This document shows positions 8,337 to 15,671 of a stretch of DNA of 64,000 bases, piece after piece. Under the pieces are notes generated by a model, which saw nothing but the letters and a program-made list of their open reading frames with translations, had not been told where the DNA came from and did not search any database. The stretch is from an uncultured Oscillospiraceae bacterium. Lineage in GTDB: Bacteria > Bacillota > Clostridia > Oscillospirales > Acutalibacteraceae. The stretch lies in assembly GCA_900540535.1 (NCBI GenBank), contig UQGM01000003.1:1-64000 (forward strand), written 5' to 3'. Position 1 is the stretch's first letter; every line of letters begins with the position of its first letter. Made by a program: the position numbers and the translations under genes.

Positions 8337-8696
8337 CTATTTAGCTGTATTTGTTTGCTGATTAGATGTAGTTTCTAACATCTTATGAATATTCTTAACG
8401 TTGTTCTTATTCACTTGATTGTCTTGCACCAAAATATCTGTGTTTTCGATAAGTTTTCCAAAACCATATAAAGGCACCGTCAACAGCCATGCAATCAGCG
8501 AACCAAAAATAAGAATAGGAACACTGTAAACCAAACCTATCAGAAACACTTCATCTTCTTCAAAAGTCATATAAATGAACATCGCAAATGCACCTATTAT
8601 TGAAGCCAAAACATCCAAAGCGAAAAAGATTTTGCTTAGTCTCTGGATTTTCACTCCTATGCCATCAAACATTTTGTCAACTTTTTCTTCAATCAT
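8337..8696 (-). CDS. Two-span membrane protein under palindrome control
   Basis: A 119-residue protein I do not recognise. Residues about 1-22 are amphipathic. Two membrane spans follow (about 24-43 FFALDVLASIIGAFAMFIYM and 51-77 FLIGLVYSVPILIFGSLIAWLL), then a hydrophilic Asn/Gln-rich tail predicted to be cytoplasmic. GGAGG is 9 nt before the ATG. It is divergent from an XRE repressor gene, and its near-consensus promoter is overlapped by a 33-bp palindrome. This arrangement, a repressed small membrane protein beside its own XRE repressor, resembles stress- or element-associated modules. Confidence 0.7.
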   Translation of the reverse strand: MIEEKVDKMFDGIGVKIQRLSKIFFALDVLASIIGAFAMFIYMTFEEDEVFLIGLVYSVPILIFGSLIAWLLTVPLYGFGKLIENTDILVQDNQVNKNNVKNIHKMLETTSNQQTNTAK

Positions 8697-8733
8697 AATC
8701 TTATGTCCTCCTTAAAATTATTTTTGCGCCTTC

Positions 8734-8763
8734 AGTATAATACTAATTAATCGTTTTGTCAAC
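8734..8763 (-). promoter_or_regulatory. Promoter for the 8337-8696 gene
   Basis: Reading the minus strand, TTGACA (8763-8758), a 17-nt spacer, then TATACT (8739-8734). Near-consensus sigma-A-type promoter. Confidence 0.8.
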
Positions 8764-8784
8764 GATAATATCGTTATCAAAACG
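8752..8784. promoter_or_regulatory. 33-bp palindromic operator between divergent genes
   Basis: Arms CGTTTTG..AACGATA and TATCGTT..CAAAACG are centred on A8768. Fourteen of 16 position pairs match; the two mismatches are at 8759/8777 and 8760/8776. It covers the -35 box of the minus-strand promoter and lies just upstream of the XRE gene, so it is the likely binding site of that regulator. Confidence 0.75.
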
Positions 8785-8829
8785 CAAATGCCGTTCTTTC
8801 CATTACAATATATCCGGGAGATGAGATTG

Positions 8830-9192
8830 ATGACTTTTTGCCAGACACTTCGCAATCTGATTGAAGAGCGTGGTATTACACAAAAGCAGTTAGCGCATAC
8901 GCTGAAAATCCCGGTATCTACCCTTGGGGGATATGTTCAGGGAACAAGCGAGCCCGATTTTGAGACACTTAAACTTTTTGCCGCCTATTTTGACGTATCT
9001 GCTGATTATCTGCTAAATCTTAATGTAGGCGAAGCCCGAACTCCTTTGGAAAACGAATTGCTGCGCATTTTCCGCACCCTTGAACCGCAGCAGCAAGAGC
9101 TGTATGTGGAACAGGGAAAGGCTTTTTTGAAATTCAACGCAAAACCCGAAAAAAAATCATCTCCATACGATTCTCAGAATATCGCTGACTGA
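8830..9192 (+). CDS. XRE-family transcriptional repressor
   Basis: HTH_3 regulator of 120 residues from the ATG at 8830, which has GGGAG 9 nt upstream; the in-frame ATGs at 8788 and 8821 fit the ribosome binding site less well. The HTH spans about residues 3-65: FCQTLRNLIEERGITQKQLAHTL, PVSTLGGYVQGTSEPDF for the recognition region, and FDVSADYLL. A C-terminal helix-rich segment (ENELLRIFRTLEPQQQELYVEQG) is typical of XRE repressors and may mediate dimerisation. Given the 33-bp palindrome upstream it probably represses the divergent membrane-protein gene and perhaps itself. Confidence 0.85.
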   Translation: MTFCQTLRNLIEERGITQKQLAHTLKIPVSTLGGYVQGTSEPDFETLKLFAAYFDVSADYLLNLNVGEARTPLENELLRIFRTLEPQQQELYVEQGKAFLKFNAKPEKKSSPYDSQNIAD

Positions 9193-9212
9193 TATAATGC
9201 TTTATAATATTT

Positions 9213-9246
9213 AAACTCCGACAGATAATTCTGCCGGAGTTTTTTT
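9213..9246 (+). terminator. Rho-independent terminator
   Basis: AAACTCCG/CGGAGTTT arms with an inner CAG/CTG pairing, followed by a seven-T run. It terminates the XRE gene. Confidence 0.9.
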
Positions 9247-9339
9247 GCTGACTGCATTATTAAACTATGATATAATAAAGAAACTAAAATCGGTTTAACT
9301 TGTCATATATTGTTATACGCTTTTTCAAGGAGGTTTAAA

Positions 9340-9921
9340 ATGAAATATTCAAATTGGCAGGAGCTTAAAGATGCCTGTATGGGCTGCCAAAACTGTCCTC
9401 TTGGTGCAACAAGAACAAATCTTGTTTTCGGAACAGGCAATGAAAATGCCGAAGTGCTTTTTGTCGGTGAAGGTCCGGGAGAAAACGAGGATTTACAGGG
9501 CGAACCTTTTGTTGGCAGAGGCGGAAAACTTCTCGATAAATATCTTGAGGCAATAGATCTGAGCCGTGATAAAAACATCTATATTGCCAACATGGTAAAA
9601 TGCCGTCCGCCCCACAACCGTGATCCGAAACCGGAAGAACAGGAAGAATGTATTAAATGGCTCAGAGAACAGTTCCGCCTGCTCAGGCCAAAAATCATAG
9701 TATGCCTTGGACGAATTTCCGCTCAGAAACTTATCTCACCAGATTTCAAGGTCACAAAGCAGCACGGTGAATTTTTTGAAAAGGGCGGAGTCCTTATGAT
9801 GGGCACTTTCCATCCGGCAGCTCTTCTGAGAAATCCCAATCAAAAGCCTGCCGCTCTTGAGGATTTTATAAAACTCCGCAGCAAAATAGAGGAAATCTGC
9901 GACCATACTTACGATGTGTAA
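9340..9921 (+). CDS. Type-4 (4Fe-4S) uracil-DNA glycosylase
   Basis: Family 4 uracil-DNA glycosylase, which removes uracil from DNA to start base-excision repair. The 4Fe-4S ligands are visible: CMGCQNC near the N-terminus supplies two, with KCRPP and IVCLG completing the set. The catalytic or uracil-pocket motif GEGPGENEDLQGEPFVGRGG and the C-terminal FHPAALLRN (HPA/S-type loop) are intact. The ATG at 9340 has AGGAGG 6 nt upstream. At 193 residues the length is normal. No partner genes suggest any special role; it probably forms its own unit or a loose pair with the following metallophosphoesterase. Confidence 0.94.
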   Translation: MKYSNWQELKDACMGCQNCPLGATRTNLVFGTGNENAEVLFVGEGPGENEDLQGEPFVGRGGKLLDKYLEAIDLSRDKNIYIANMVKCRPPHNRDPKPEEQEECIKWLREQFRLLRPKIIVCLGRISAQKLISPDFKVTKQHGEFFEKGGVLMMGTFHPAALLRNPNQKPAALEDFIKLRSKIEEICDHTYDV

Positions 9922-9966
9922 ACTTTTACTTCATTATAGCCTTATGGGTTAGGAAAAGAGGAAAAT

Positions 9967-11382
9967 ATGGAAAAGGTGAAATTTTATCTTATAACCGATC
10001 TCCATTACTATGCACCTGAACTTGGCACAAGCGGAAAAGCCTATATAAAGCGTGAAATTCAGGATCAGGTTGTTTTAAAGGAATCCGGAGCTGTAATCGA
10101 TGCAGCAATTGATTTAATTATTGCAGACAAAGAAACAAATATTGTACTGATTCCCGGCGATCTTACCAATAACGGTGAAGCACTGAGCCATAAAGGTATA
10201 ATTAAAAAGCTCCAAAGACTTAAAGATTCCGGCAAAAAGGTCTATGTAACGACTGCAACCCATGACTTTAATTCCTATGAGCGTTTCCCTGAATATTCAT
10301 CAGAAAGCTGTTATTTCGGAGAAGAGAAAACTCCTGCCGAGCCAACACCTCGTGAAGCCCTTGCCGAAATGTACCGTCCCTTCGGTATGGATGATGCTGT
10401 AAGTGTAGAGGAAGAAAGCATGTCTTATTCCGTTATGCTGGGTAAAAAGACACGACTCCTCGCTCTTAACGACGACGGCAACGGACATTCTTTCTGTGGA
10501 TATTTTCCAAATTGCCTTGACTGGATTAAACAACAGGCGAAAGAAGCTACTGAAAATCACGAAACTATTTTTGCAATGACTCATCATCCCCTGCTGCCTC
10601 CAATGGAACTTTATCCGGTAATAAGCCAAAGGGATATGCTGGGTGATTATAAAAAAATGGCAGCTTTTCTTTCCGATCTCGGCATCGGCATTGTTTTTAC
10701 CGGCCATACTCATGAGCAAAATGTAAAATTCATCGAAACTGAAAAAGGCAATCGCATTTATGACGTAAACACGGCATCTTTAGTTGGTCATCCGTCACCT
10801 ATCCGTAAAGTTGAACTCTCACAAAAGGAAGTTAAAATAGAAACACTTCACATTGAAAGTTTTGATGGACTTCCCTCCGGAATGAGCGTAAAAGAATTTT
10901 TCATCAGAAAGTTTGATACTCTTGTTTTAGGCGGCATTGATGCGGCAGTAAACGATCACGAAAAGCTTGCTGACATTCTCAATGGACTGAGCGTACCAAG
11001 AAGTTTTGTGGATAACAATACTTTCCTTATTAAAGCAGTGGGAAAAGTACTTGATAATGTCACTGTGGGCACAGTTTCAAAGCTTATAGGTTCAAGAGCA
11101 GATTATACTGACATTAAAAACATAAAAGTAAAAAATCTTGTAGCCGATGTAATTCGCAATCTTTACGGCGGAGAACAGTTCTATGCCCCCGGAACAGCTG
11201 AATATGAAGCTGTCATGGGATTAGTACACCGACTTCTGGAACTCGCAAAAAAGTTTATTCCCCAAGAAAAACAACCTGAAATAATGAACTCTTTTCCATT
11301 ATATATATGCGAAATTCTATATGACGGCGGTTTTGACGATAACAACTGTGTTCTTCCGCTGATAACAGGAAGAAAATCTTAA
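9967..11382 (+). CDS. Calcineurin-like metallophosphoesterase
   Basis: Metallophosphoesterase with the standard dimetal-site motifs in order: LITDLHYY (D-x-H), LIPGDLTNNGE (GD), ATHDF in place of the usual GNHD, MTHHPLL, and TGHTHEQN (GHxH). The substitution of Asn by Thr in the third motif (ATHD) is seen in this purple-acid-phosphatase-like subfamily. After about residue 290 comes a helical C-terminal region of unknown use. No signal peptide or membrane span is seen, so it is probably cytoplasmic. The ATG follows AGAGGAAAAT. The substrate cannot be predicted; the neighbours give no clue. Confidence 0.88.
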   Translation: MEKVKFYLITDLHYYAPELGTSGKAYIKREIQDQVVLKESGAVIDAAIDLIIADKETNIVLIPGDLTNNGEALSHKGIIKKLQRLKDSGKKVYVTTATHDFNSYERFPEYSSESCYFGEEKTPAEPTPREALAEMYRPFGMDDAVSVEEESMSYSVMLGKKTRLLALNDDGNGHSFCGYFPNCLDWIKQQAKEATENHETIFAMTHHPLLPPMELYPVISQRDMLGDYKKMAAFLSDLGIGIVFTGHTHEQNVKFIETEKGNRIYDVNTASLVGHPSPIRKVELSQKEVKIETLHIESFDGLPSGMSVKEFFIRKFDTLVLGGIDAAVNDHEKLADILNGLSVPRSFVDNNTFLIKAVGKVLDNVTVGTVSKLIGSRADYTDIKNIKVKNLVADVIRNLYGGEQFYAPGTAEYEAVMGLVHRLLELAKKFIPQEKQPEIMNSFPLYICEILYDGGFDDNNCVLPLITGRKS

Positions 11383-11713
11383 AATAAAATTTTTCTCTTA
11401 AATTTTATGAGTTTTCACCACAGTAAATCGTTAAAAACGCAAATTTGATATACAAATCTTGCCTTTAATGGTAAAATTAATTAACAAAATTGTTGTTTCG
11501 CCTTATTACCAATATAAGGAATATAAGTTTTGCACAAAAATTATACTCCTTTTTTGTACGCCAATAATGCATTTCATATATAAAAAATTACTTTTTTTGC
11601 TTGACAAACTCTTTTGGTTGTTGTAAATTGTTATCGATAGCTTTTGCCCTAAGGGCATAAAAAAGACAGCCTGAGCTAATATGGCTGTAATTTTGAAAGG
11701 AGAATACATACCC
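11383..11713 (+). other. Intergenic region with lipoprotein promoter
   Basis: An AT-rich 330-nt gap. It holds a good promoter at 11601-11629 and, in the predicted leader, a perfect 13-bp palindrome TGCCCTAAGGGCA (11645-11657). No gene was identified in it. Confidence 0.6.
11601..11629 (+). promoter_or_regulatory. Promoter of first lipoprotein gene
   Basis: TTGACA (11601-11606), 17-nt spacer, TAAATT (11624-11629), about 85 nt before the start codon. Confidence 0.7.
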
Positions 11714-12604
11714 ATGAGAAAGAATCTCGCAAAACTTATCGCTTTGATGATGGCTCTTGTTCTTGTTTTCTCATTCGCAGCATGCGGCGGAGATAAAGAT
11801 GAGCAGCCCTCAGACACAACCAATGAAGTAGTTAACACAGAAGATGCAGTTACACCCGATGAGACAGGTGATACAGCTGCTTCCGATGAAACAGGCGACA
11901 CAGCTGCTTCCGGTGAGACAGATAACACAGCTGCTCCTGGTGAAACAGGTAAGACTGACACTGACACACCCGCTCCCGGCGGAATCGTGCTTCCCAATAA
12001 TGCTGCTAGTGGCGTTAAACTTTACAACGATGCGCTTGCTAAAGTTTCCAGCACTAAAGCAACTGTAAACCGTGATCTTAATTATGCACGTGTTGAAAAA
12101 GGTATCATTAAAATTGACCTTTTTTCACTTGGTGACGTTAGGGGTCTCTTCAAAAAGGGTGGCGGAAATCTCAGCGGAGCAAAGCTTTCTGCTCTCAGTG
12201 CAGGCGATGTAGCTGATTTTTCTTCAAAACAAGTAGGTAACAGCTACGAACTTAAATTTACACTCAAAACCGTTAAATGTGATCAGACTGCAAAATTTGG
12301 TAAGGGCGGCTATATGTATTTTATTACTATGGATGAAATTGCCAATATTGTTAAACAGATCGGTGACGAACTTAGCGGCGGAAGCATTGCAATTAAAGTT
12401 TACAAAGACAAATCATCCTTTAATCTTGAAAAAGGTGTCTTCACTGTAAATATTGACAAAAACACAGGTAAGTTAACTTCTGCAACTCTTAGCTTCACTG
12501 AAACAATTGACGGCAGATGTAATGCTCCTATTTCCGGACCGTTTGCTATTGATGCTGATGCAGCAGTTCAGGGATACGGTACAGTTAAATATACACTTTC
12601 ATAA
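11714..12604 (+). CDS. Putative lipoprotein, paralogue A
   Basis: A 296-residue secreted lipoprotein. The N-terminus MRKNLAKLIALMMALVLV ends at a lipobox FAAC (Cys about residue 21) followed by GGDKDE. Then comes a low-complexity Thr/Asp/Glu linker with imperfect repeats of ETGDTAAS type (about residues 45-90), then a globular domain starting ASGVKLYNDALAKV. The ATG at 11714 gives a proper signal peptide; AAAGGAG lies 12 nt upstream. It is clearly homologous along the whole C-terminal domain to the next gene: shared ASGVKLYNDA, GDVADFSSKQVG, SYELKF, YMYFITMDE, KVYKDKS. The domain is not recognised. It should face outward, anchored to the membrane by lipid. Confidence 0.85.
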   Translation: MRKNLAKLIALMMALVLVFSFAACGGDKDEQPSDTTNEVVNTEDAVTPDETGDTAASDETGDTAASGETDNTAAPGETGKTDTDTPAPGGIVLPNNAASGVKLYNDALAKVSSTKATVNRDLNYARVEKGIIKIDLFSLGDVRGLFKKGGGNLSGAKLSALSAGDVADFSSKQVGNSYELKFTLKTVKCDQTAKFGKGGYMYFITMDEIANIVKQIGDELSGGSIAIKVYKDKSSFNLEKGVFTVNIDKNTGKLTSATLSFTETIDGRCNAPISGPFAIDADAAVQGYGTVKYTLS

Positions 12605-12620
12605 AATATTAAGAATTAAA

Positions 12621-12654
12621 AAATCCGTTTGGTTAAATCCAAACGGATTTTTTT
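12621..12654 (+). terminator. Rho-independent terminator
   Basis: Perfect 12-bp stem AAATCCGTTTGG/CCAAACGGATTT followed by TTTT. It separates the two paralogous lipoprotein genes into two transcripts. Confidence 0.92.
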
Positions 12655-12863
12655 GCCTGTTACATAGACAAATGCATAAACGCTATGGCTAATACAGAAA
12701 AGTGAGTCCTCAAAAAACATTTAACTGTATCTAATCAATATATAATTTAACTAAGCAGCATTGACAAGGAGATTACGATATAGTAAATTTATATACAGTT
12801 TATAATTTGTTTATTTTTATAAGCTCCAGCATTATTCCCTAATTTGAGGAGGAACACACATTA

Positions 12864-13751
12864 ATGAAAAATCTTTTTGCAAAAACCACAGCACTGTTTA
12901 TTACAATGGCTATTATAATTTCGCTGGCGGCATGCGGTGATAAAAACGAATTTGACGGCAGCACCACCGACAATAATCAGACCGATGTAAATTCAGAAAT
13001 TTACAGTGACATAACCGAAACTGAAAGCGATACTGTCGCTGCCGATAGTTCTTCTGAAGCAGAATCCACATCAAAAAATGAAACCACAACCAAGCCATCT
13101 GAAACACAGGCAATTTCCAATTCCATTGAGAATTCCTCTGCGCTTCCTAAGGATGTCGCTTCAGGAGTAAAGCTTTATAATGACGCTGTTGCAAAAAATA
13201 AAAACAAAGGTGCCTCAATAGTACGCAAAATAAACTCAGCCAAAGCTAATGCAGGTTTTATAAAAATAGATCTGCTGTCTTTTGACAATGTCGAAACAAT
13301 TTTTGCAAAGGGCAACGGTCCTATTAGTAACCGTCTTTCTTCCCTCAGCTCAAAATATGTAAAGGACTTTTCATCAAAAGACCTTGGCAGCAGTTATGAG
13401 CTCAAATTCAAATTAAAAGAAGCTACCTGCGATCAGAATACAAAAGTCGGAGCTTTCGGATATATGCATTTTATCACCATGGATGAAGTTGAATTTTTGG
13501 TAAAGCAGATGTGCGGAGAGCTTACAGGCAGTTCAGACGGCGTAAAGGTTTACAAAGATCAGACAAAGCTTTTACTGCGTGACGGTGTACTTACAGTAAA
13601 CATAAATAAAAGCACAGGAAAAATAACATTTGCCGCACTTTCATACATAGAGGTCATCAACGGAAAAATCAAGGCTCCAATTGTCGGATCTCTCGCAATT
13701 GATGCATCTGCGGATGTTGAAGGTGCCTGCACAGTAAATTACACATTCTGA
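12864..13751 (+). CDS. Putative lipoprotein, paralogue B
   Basis: A 295-residue lipoprotein paralogous to the preceding gene. Signal peptide MKNLFAKTTALFITMAIII, lipobox LAAC (Cys about residue 24), a Ser/Thr/Glu-rich linker without the regular ETGDTAAS units, then the same globular domain beginning ASGVKLYNDAVAKN and ending with a VNYTF strand. AGGAGGA lies 8-10 nt before the ATG. Both copies keep the SYELKFK/T.K and FITMDEVEFLVKQ motifs, so the domain is under constraint, while the linkers diverge. The copies have separate terminators and probably separate promoters, suggesting independent regulation after duplication. The function is unknown. Confidence 0.85.
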   Translation: MKNLFAKTTALFITMAIIISLAACGDKNEFDGSTTDNNQTDVNSEIYSDITETESDTVAADSSSEAESTSKNETTTKPSETQAISNSIENSSALPKDVASGVKLYNDAVAKNKNKGASIVRKINSAKANAGFIKIDLLSFDNVETIFAKGNGPISNRLSSLSSKYVKDFSSKDLGSSYELKFKLKEATCDQNTKVGAFGYMHFITMDEVEFLVKQMCGELTGSSDGVKVYKDQTKLLLRDGVLTVNINKSTGKITFAALSYIEVINGKIKAPIVGSLAIDASADVEGACTVNYTF

Positions 13752-13763
13752 TAAAACAATTTT

Positions 13764-13798
13764 TCCGTCCGGTTAAGCCGGGCGGATTTTTTATTTTT
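13764..13798 (+). terminator. Rho-independent terminator
   Basis: TCCGTCCGG/CCGGGCGGA stem with loop TTAAG and a T-rich tail, downstream of lipoprotein B. Confidence 0.88.
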
Positions 13799-13886
13799 GA
13801 AGTTTATTACCTAATCCTGAGGTTAAAATAAACAGGTATAGACAAAATATTTGCCTATAACTTACATCATTAACTTTCGGGAGTGA

Positions 13887-15437
13887 TTGGCTATAAATAT
13901 AAAGGCAAAAAGCACATCTTCAAAAATGCTGATCAACCTTATCAGCTCACTGGTAGTTTTCGGTATTAACCTTATAATACAGTTTTTCTTTTCGCCATAT
14001 ATTGTCCGTGAACTGGGAGCTGAGGCAAACGGCTTTATCACCCTTGCAAACAATTTTATAACATATGCATCTTTGCTCACATCTGCTCTTAATTCCATGT
14101 CCGGAAGATTTATTTCAATGGCATATCATCAGCATAACGCCGAGATGTCCAACCGCTACTATACCGCTTCCTTTGTAAGCGGATTTTTTGCTGTGGGTAT
14201 TTTACTTGTTCCCGTATTTTTCACGGTAATGTATCTCGAAAAAATTCTCAATATTCCTCCTGCACTTATTGGAGATGTAAAACTCCTCTTTACCCTTGTA
14301 TTTATAAACTTCTTCCTCATAACCGCTTTCACCCCATGGGCAGCGGCAACATATGTCACTAATACACTCTACCTTAAATCTCTGCGCACAATGGAATCCC
14401 AGATAATAAAAGTGATCGTTATAACGGGACTTTTTGTATTTCTCAAACCGTCAATTATATATGTGGGCTTCGCCTCACTTCTTGCCACAATTTTTGTCAC
14501 GGTAACATCCTTTTATTATAAGCGGCGTCTGCTTCCTGAAATAAACGTTAAAAAAGCATATTTTCATGTAAGAGACTGCGTAAAACTGTTTTTTGCCGGA
14601 ATGTGGAACACCGTAAATCAGACGGGAAATATGCTTTCAGGGGGACTTGATATTCTCATAAGCAACCTTTTTCTGGGATACGAGGAAATGGGACTTTTAT
14701 CAATAGCCAAGGGAATATCGGGAGTAATTGCAAATCTTTCCACTACTCTCATCGGAATATTTGCTCCTCAGACGACCATGAAATACGCTGCGGGTAAACC
14801 AAAAGAAATTGTCCCTATTCTTAAAAGAGGATGCCGCATCTGTTCCCTGTTAACCGCTCTGCCCGTCGGCGGATTTCTCGCTATGGGACAAGAATTTTTC
14901 AGTCTTTGGATGCCCGGAGAAAACTCCCATGTACTTTATGTCCTTACTTCCCTTTCCTGTATCCACTTTGCATTTACCGCCGGAGCCCAGTGTCTGATAA
15001 ATGTATTCACTGCCACAAATCGTTTAAAACTCAGTTCGGTTTCTGTGCTCTCCTCAGGACTTTTAGGAACTGTGACAGCTTTAATTTTTATAAAAGTTAA
15101 TCCCTCTCTTGGGGTTTACGGAGTTGCCGGTATAAGCGGAGCTTTCATATTGTTAAGAACTGTGTTATTTATAATACCCTTTTCAGCTAAATATCTGAAT
15201 GAGCCTGTAAAAACCTTTTTTCCTGAAATATTTGTATCCCTTTACTGCACCGGAGCAGTATTTTTCTGCGGAGTTATTTTCAAAAATCTTCTCTCTCCCC
15301 AAAGCTGGATTTCCCTCATCTTTGCCGCATCTCTCACTGCCCTTTTCGGAATAGTTCTGTCACTGCCCGTTGCTTTGAACAAAAATGATATAAAACTTAT
15401 TATTTCATTTTCAAAAAAATACTTTGTAAAACGCTGA
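13887..15437 (+). CDS. Polysaccharide flippase (MVF/MOP superfamily)
   Basis: Multi-span membrane protein of 516 residues in the oligosaccharide-flippase (Wzx/RfbX-like) group. It has about 12-14 hydrophobic segments, the N-terminal NLIIQFFFSPYIVRELGAEA motif (first helix pair), a central NMLSGGLDILISNLFLGYEEMG segment, and paired helices throughout. Members translocate lipid-linked sugars across the cytoplasmic membrane. No glycosyltransferases are adjacent, which is unusual for a dedicated Wzx, so the substrate is open. The start is uncertain: TTG at 13887 has GGGAG only 3 nt upstream, and no ATG is near the conserved beginning. Confidence 0.85.
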   Translation: MAINIKAKSTSSKMLINLISSLVVFGINLIIQFFFSPYIVRELGAEANGFITLANNFITYASLLTSALNSMSGRFISMAYHQHNAEMSNRYYTASFVSGFFAVGILLVPVFFTVMYLEKILNIPPALIGDVKLLFTLVFINFFLITAFTPWAAATYVTNTLYLKSLRTMESQIIKVIVITGLFVFLKPSIIYVGFASLLATIFVTVTSFYYKRRLLPEINVKKAYFHVRDCVKLFFAGMWNTVNQTGNMLSGGLDILISNLFLGYEEMGLLSIAKGISGVIANLSTTLIGIFAPQTTMKYAAGKPKEIVPILKRGCRICSLLTALPVGGFLAMGQEFFSLWMPGENSHVLYVLTSLSCIHFAFTAGAQCLINVFTATNRLKLSSVSVLSSGLLGTVTALIFIKVNPSLGVYGVAGISGAFILLRTVLFIIPFSAKYLNEPVKTFFPEIFVSLYCTGAVFFCGVIFKNLLSPQSWISLIFAASLTALFGIVLSLPVALNKNDIKLIISFSKKYFVKR

Positions 15438-15588
15438 ATGAAGAATTGCAAATCTAAAAACATCTTGCTTCCTTAACAGAAATTTTATTTTCAGCAGTAA
15501 AGTTATATATTTATTAATAAATGAGTGCATTTTTCTCTGATTAATTAACAAAAAACAGTAGCGTTTTTTATTTTCATCTGTTATAATA

Positions 15589-15597
15589 GCGTTAGGT
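15589..15597 (+). promoter_or_regulatory. Extended -10 promoter of ppdK
   Basis: TGTTATAAT (15589-15597) is an extended -10 element, about 75 nt before the start codon. The -35 region is weak. Confidence 0.55.
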
Positions 15598-15671
15598 TGT
15601 CGGGGTACAGCTTTTTTGTTGCTGCCCGGAACAACACAAGGACACAAAAAAATTAATGGAGGTAGATCCCG

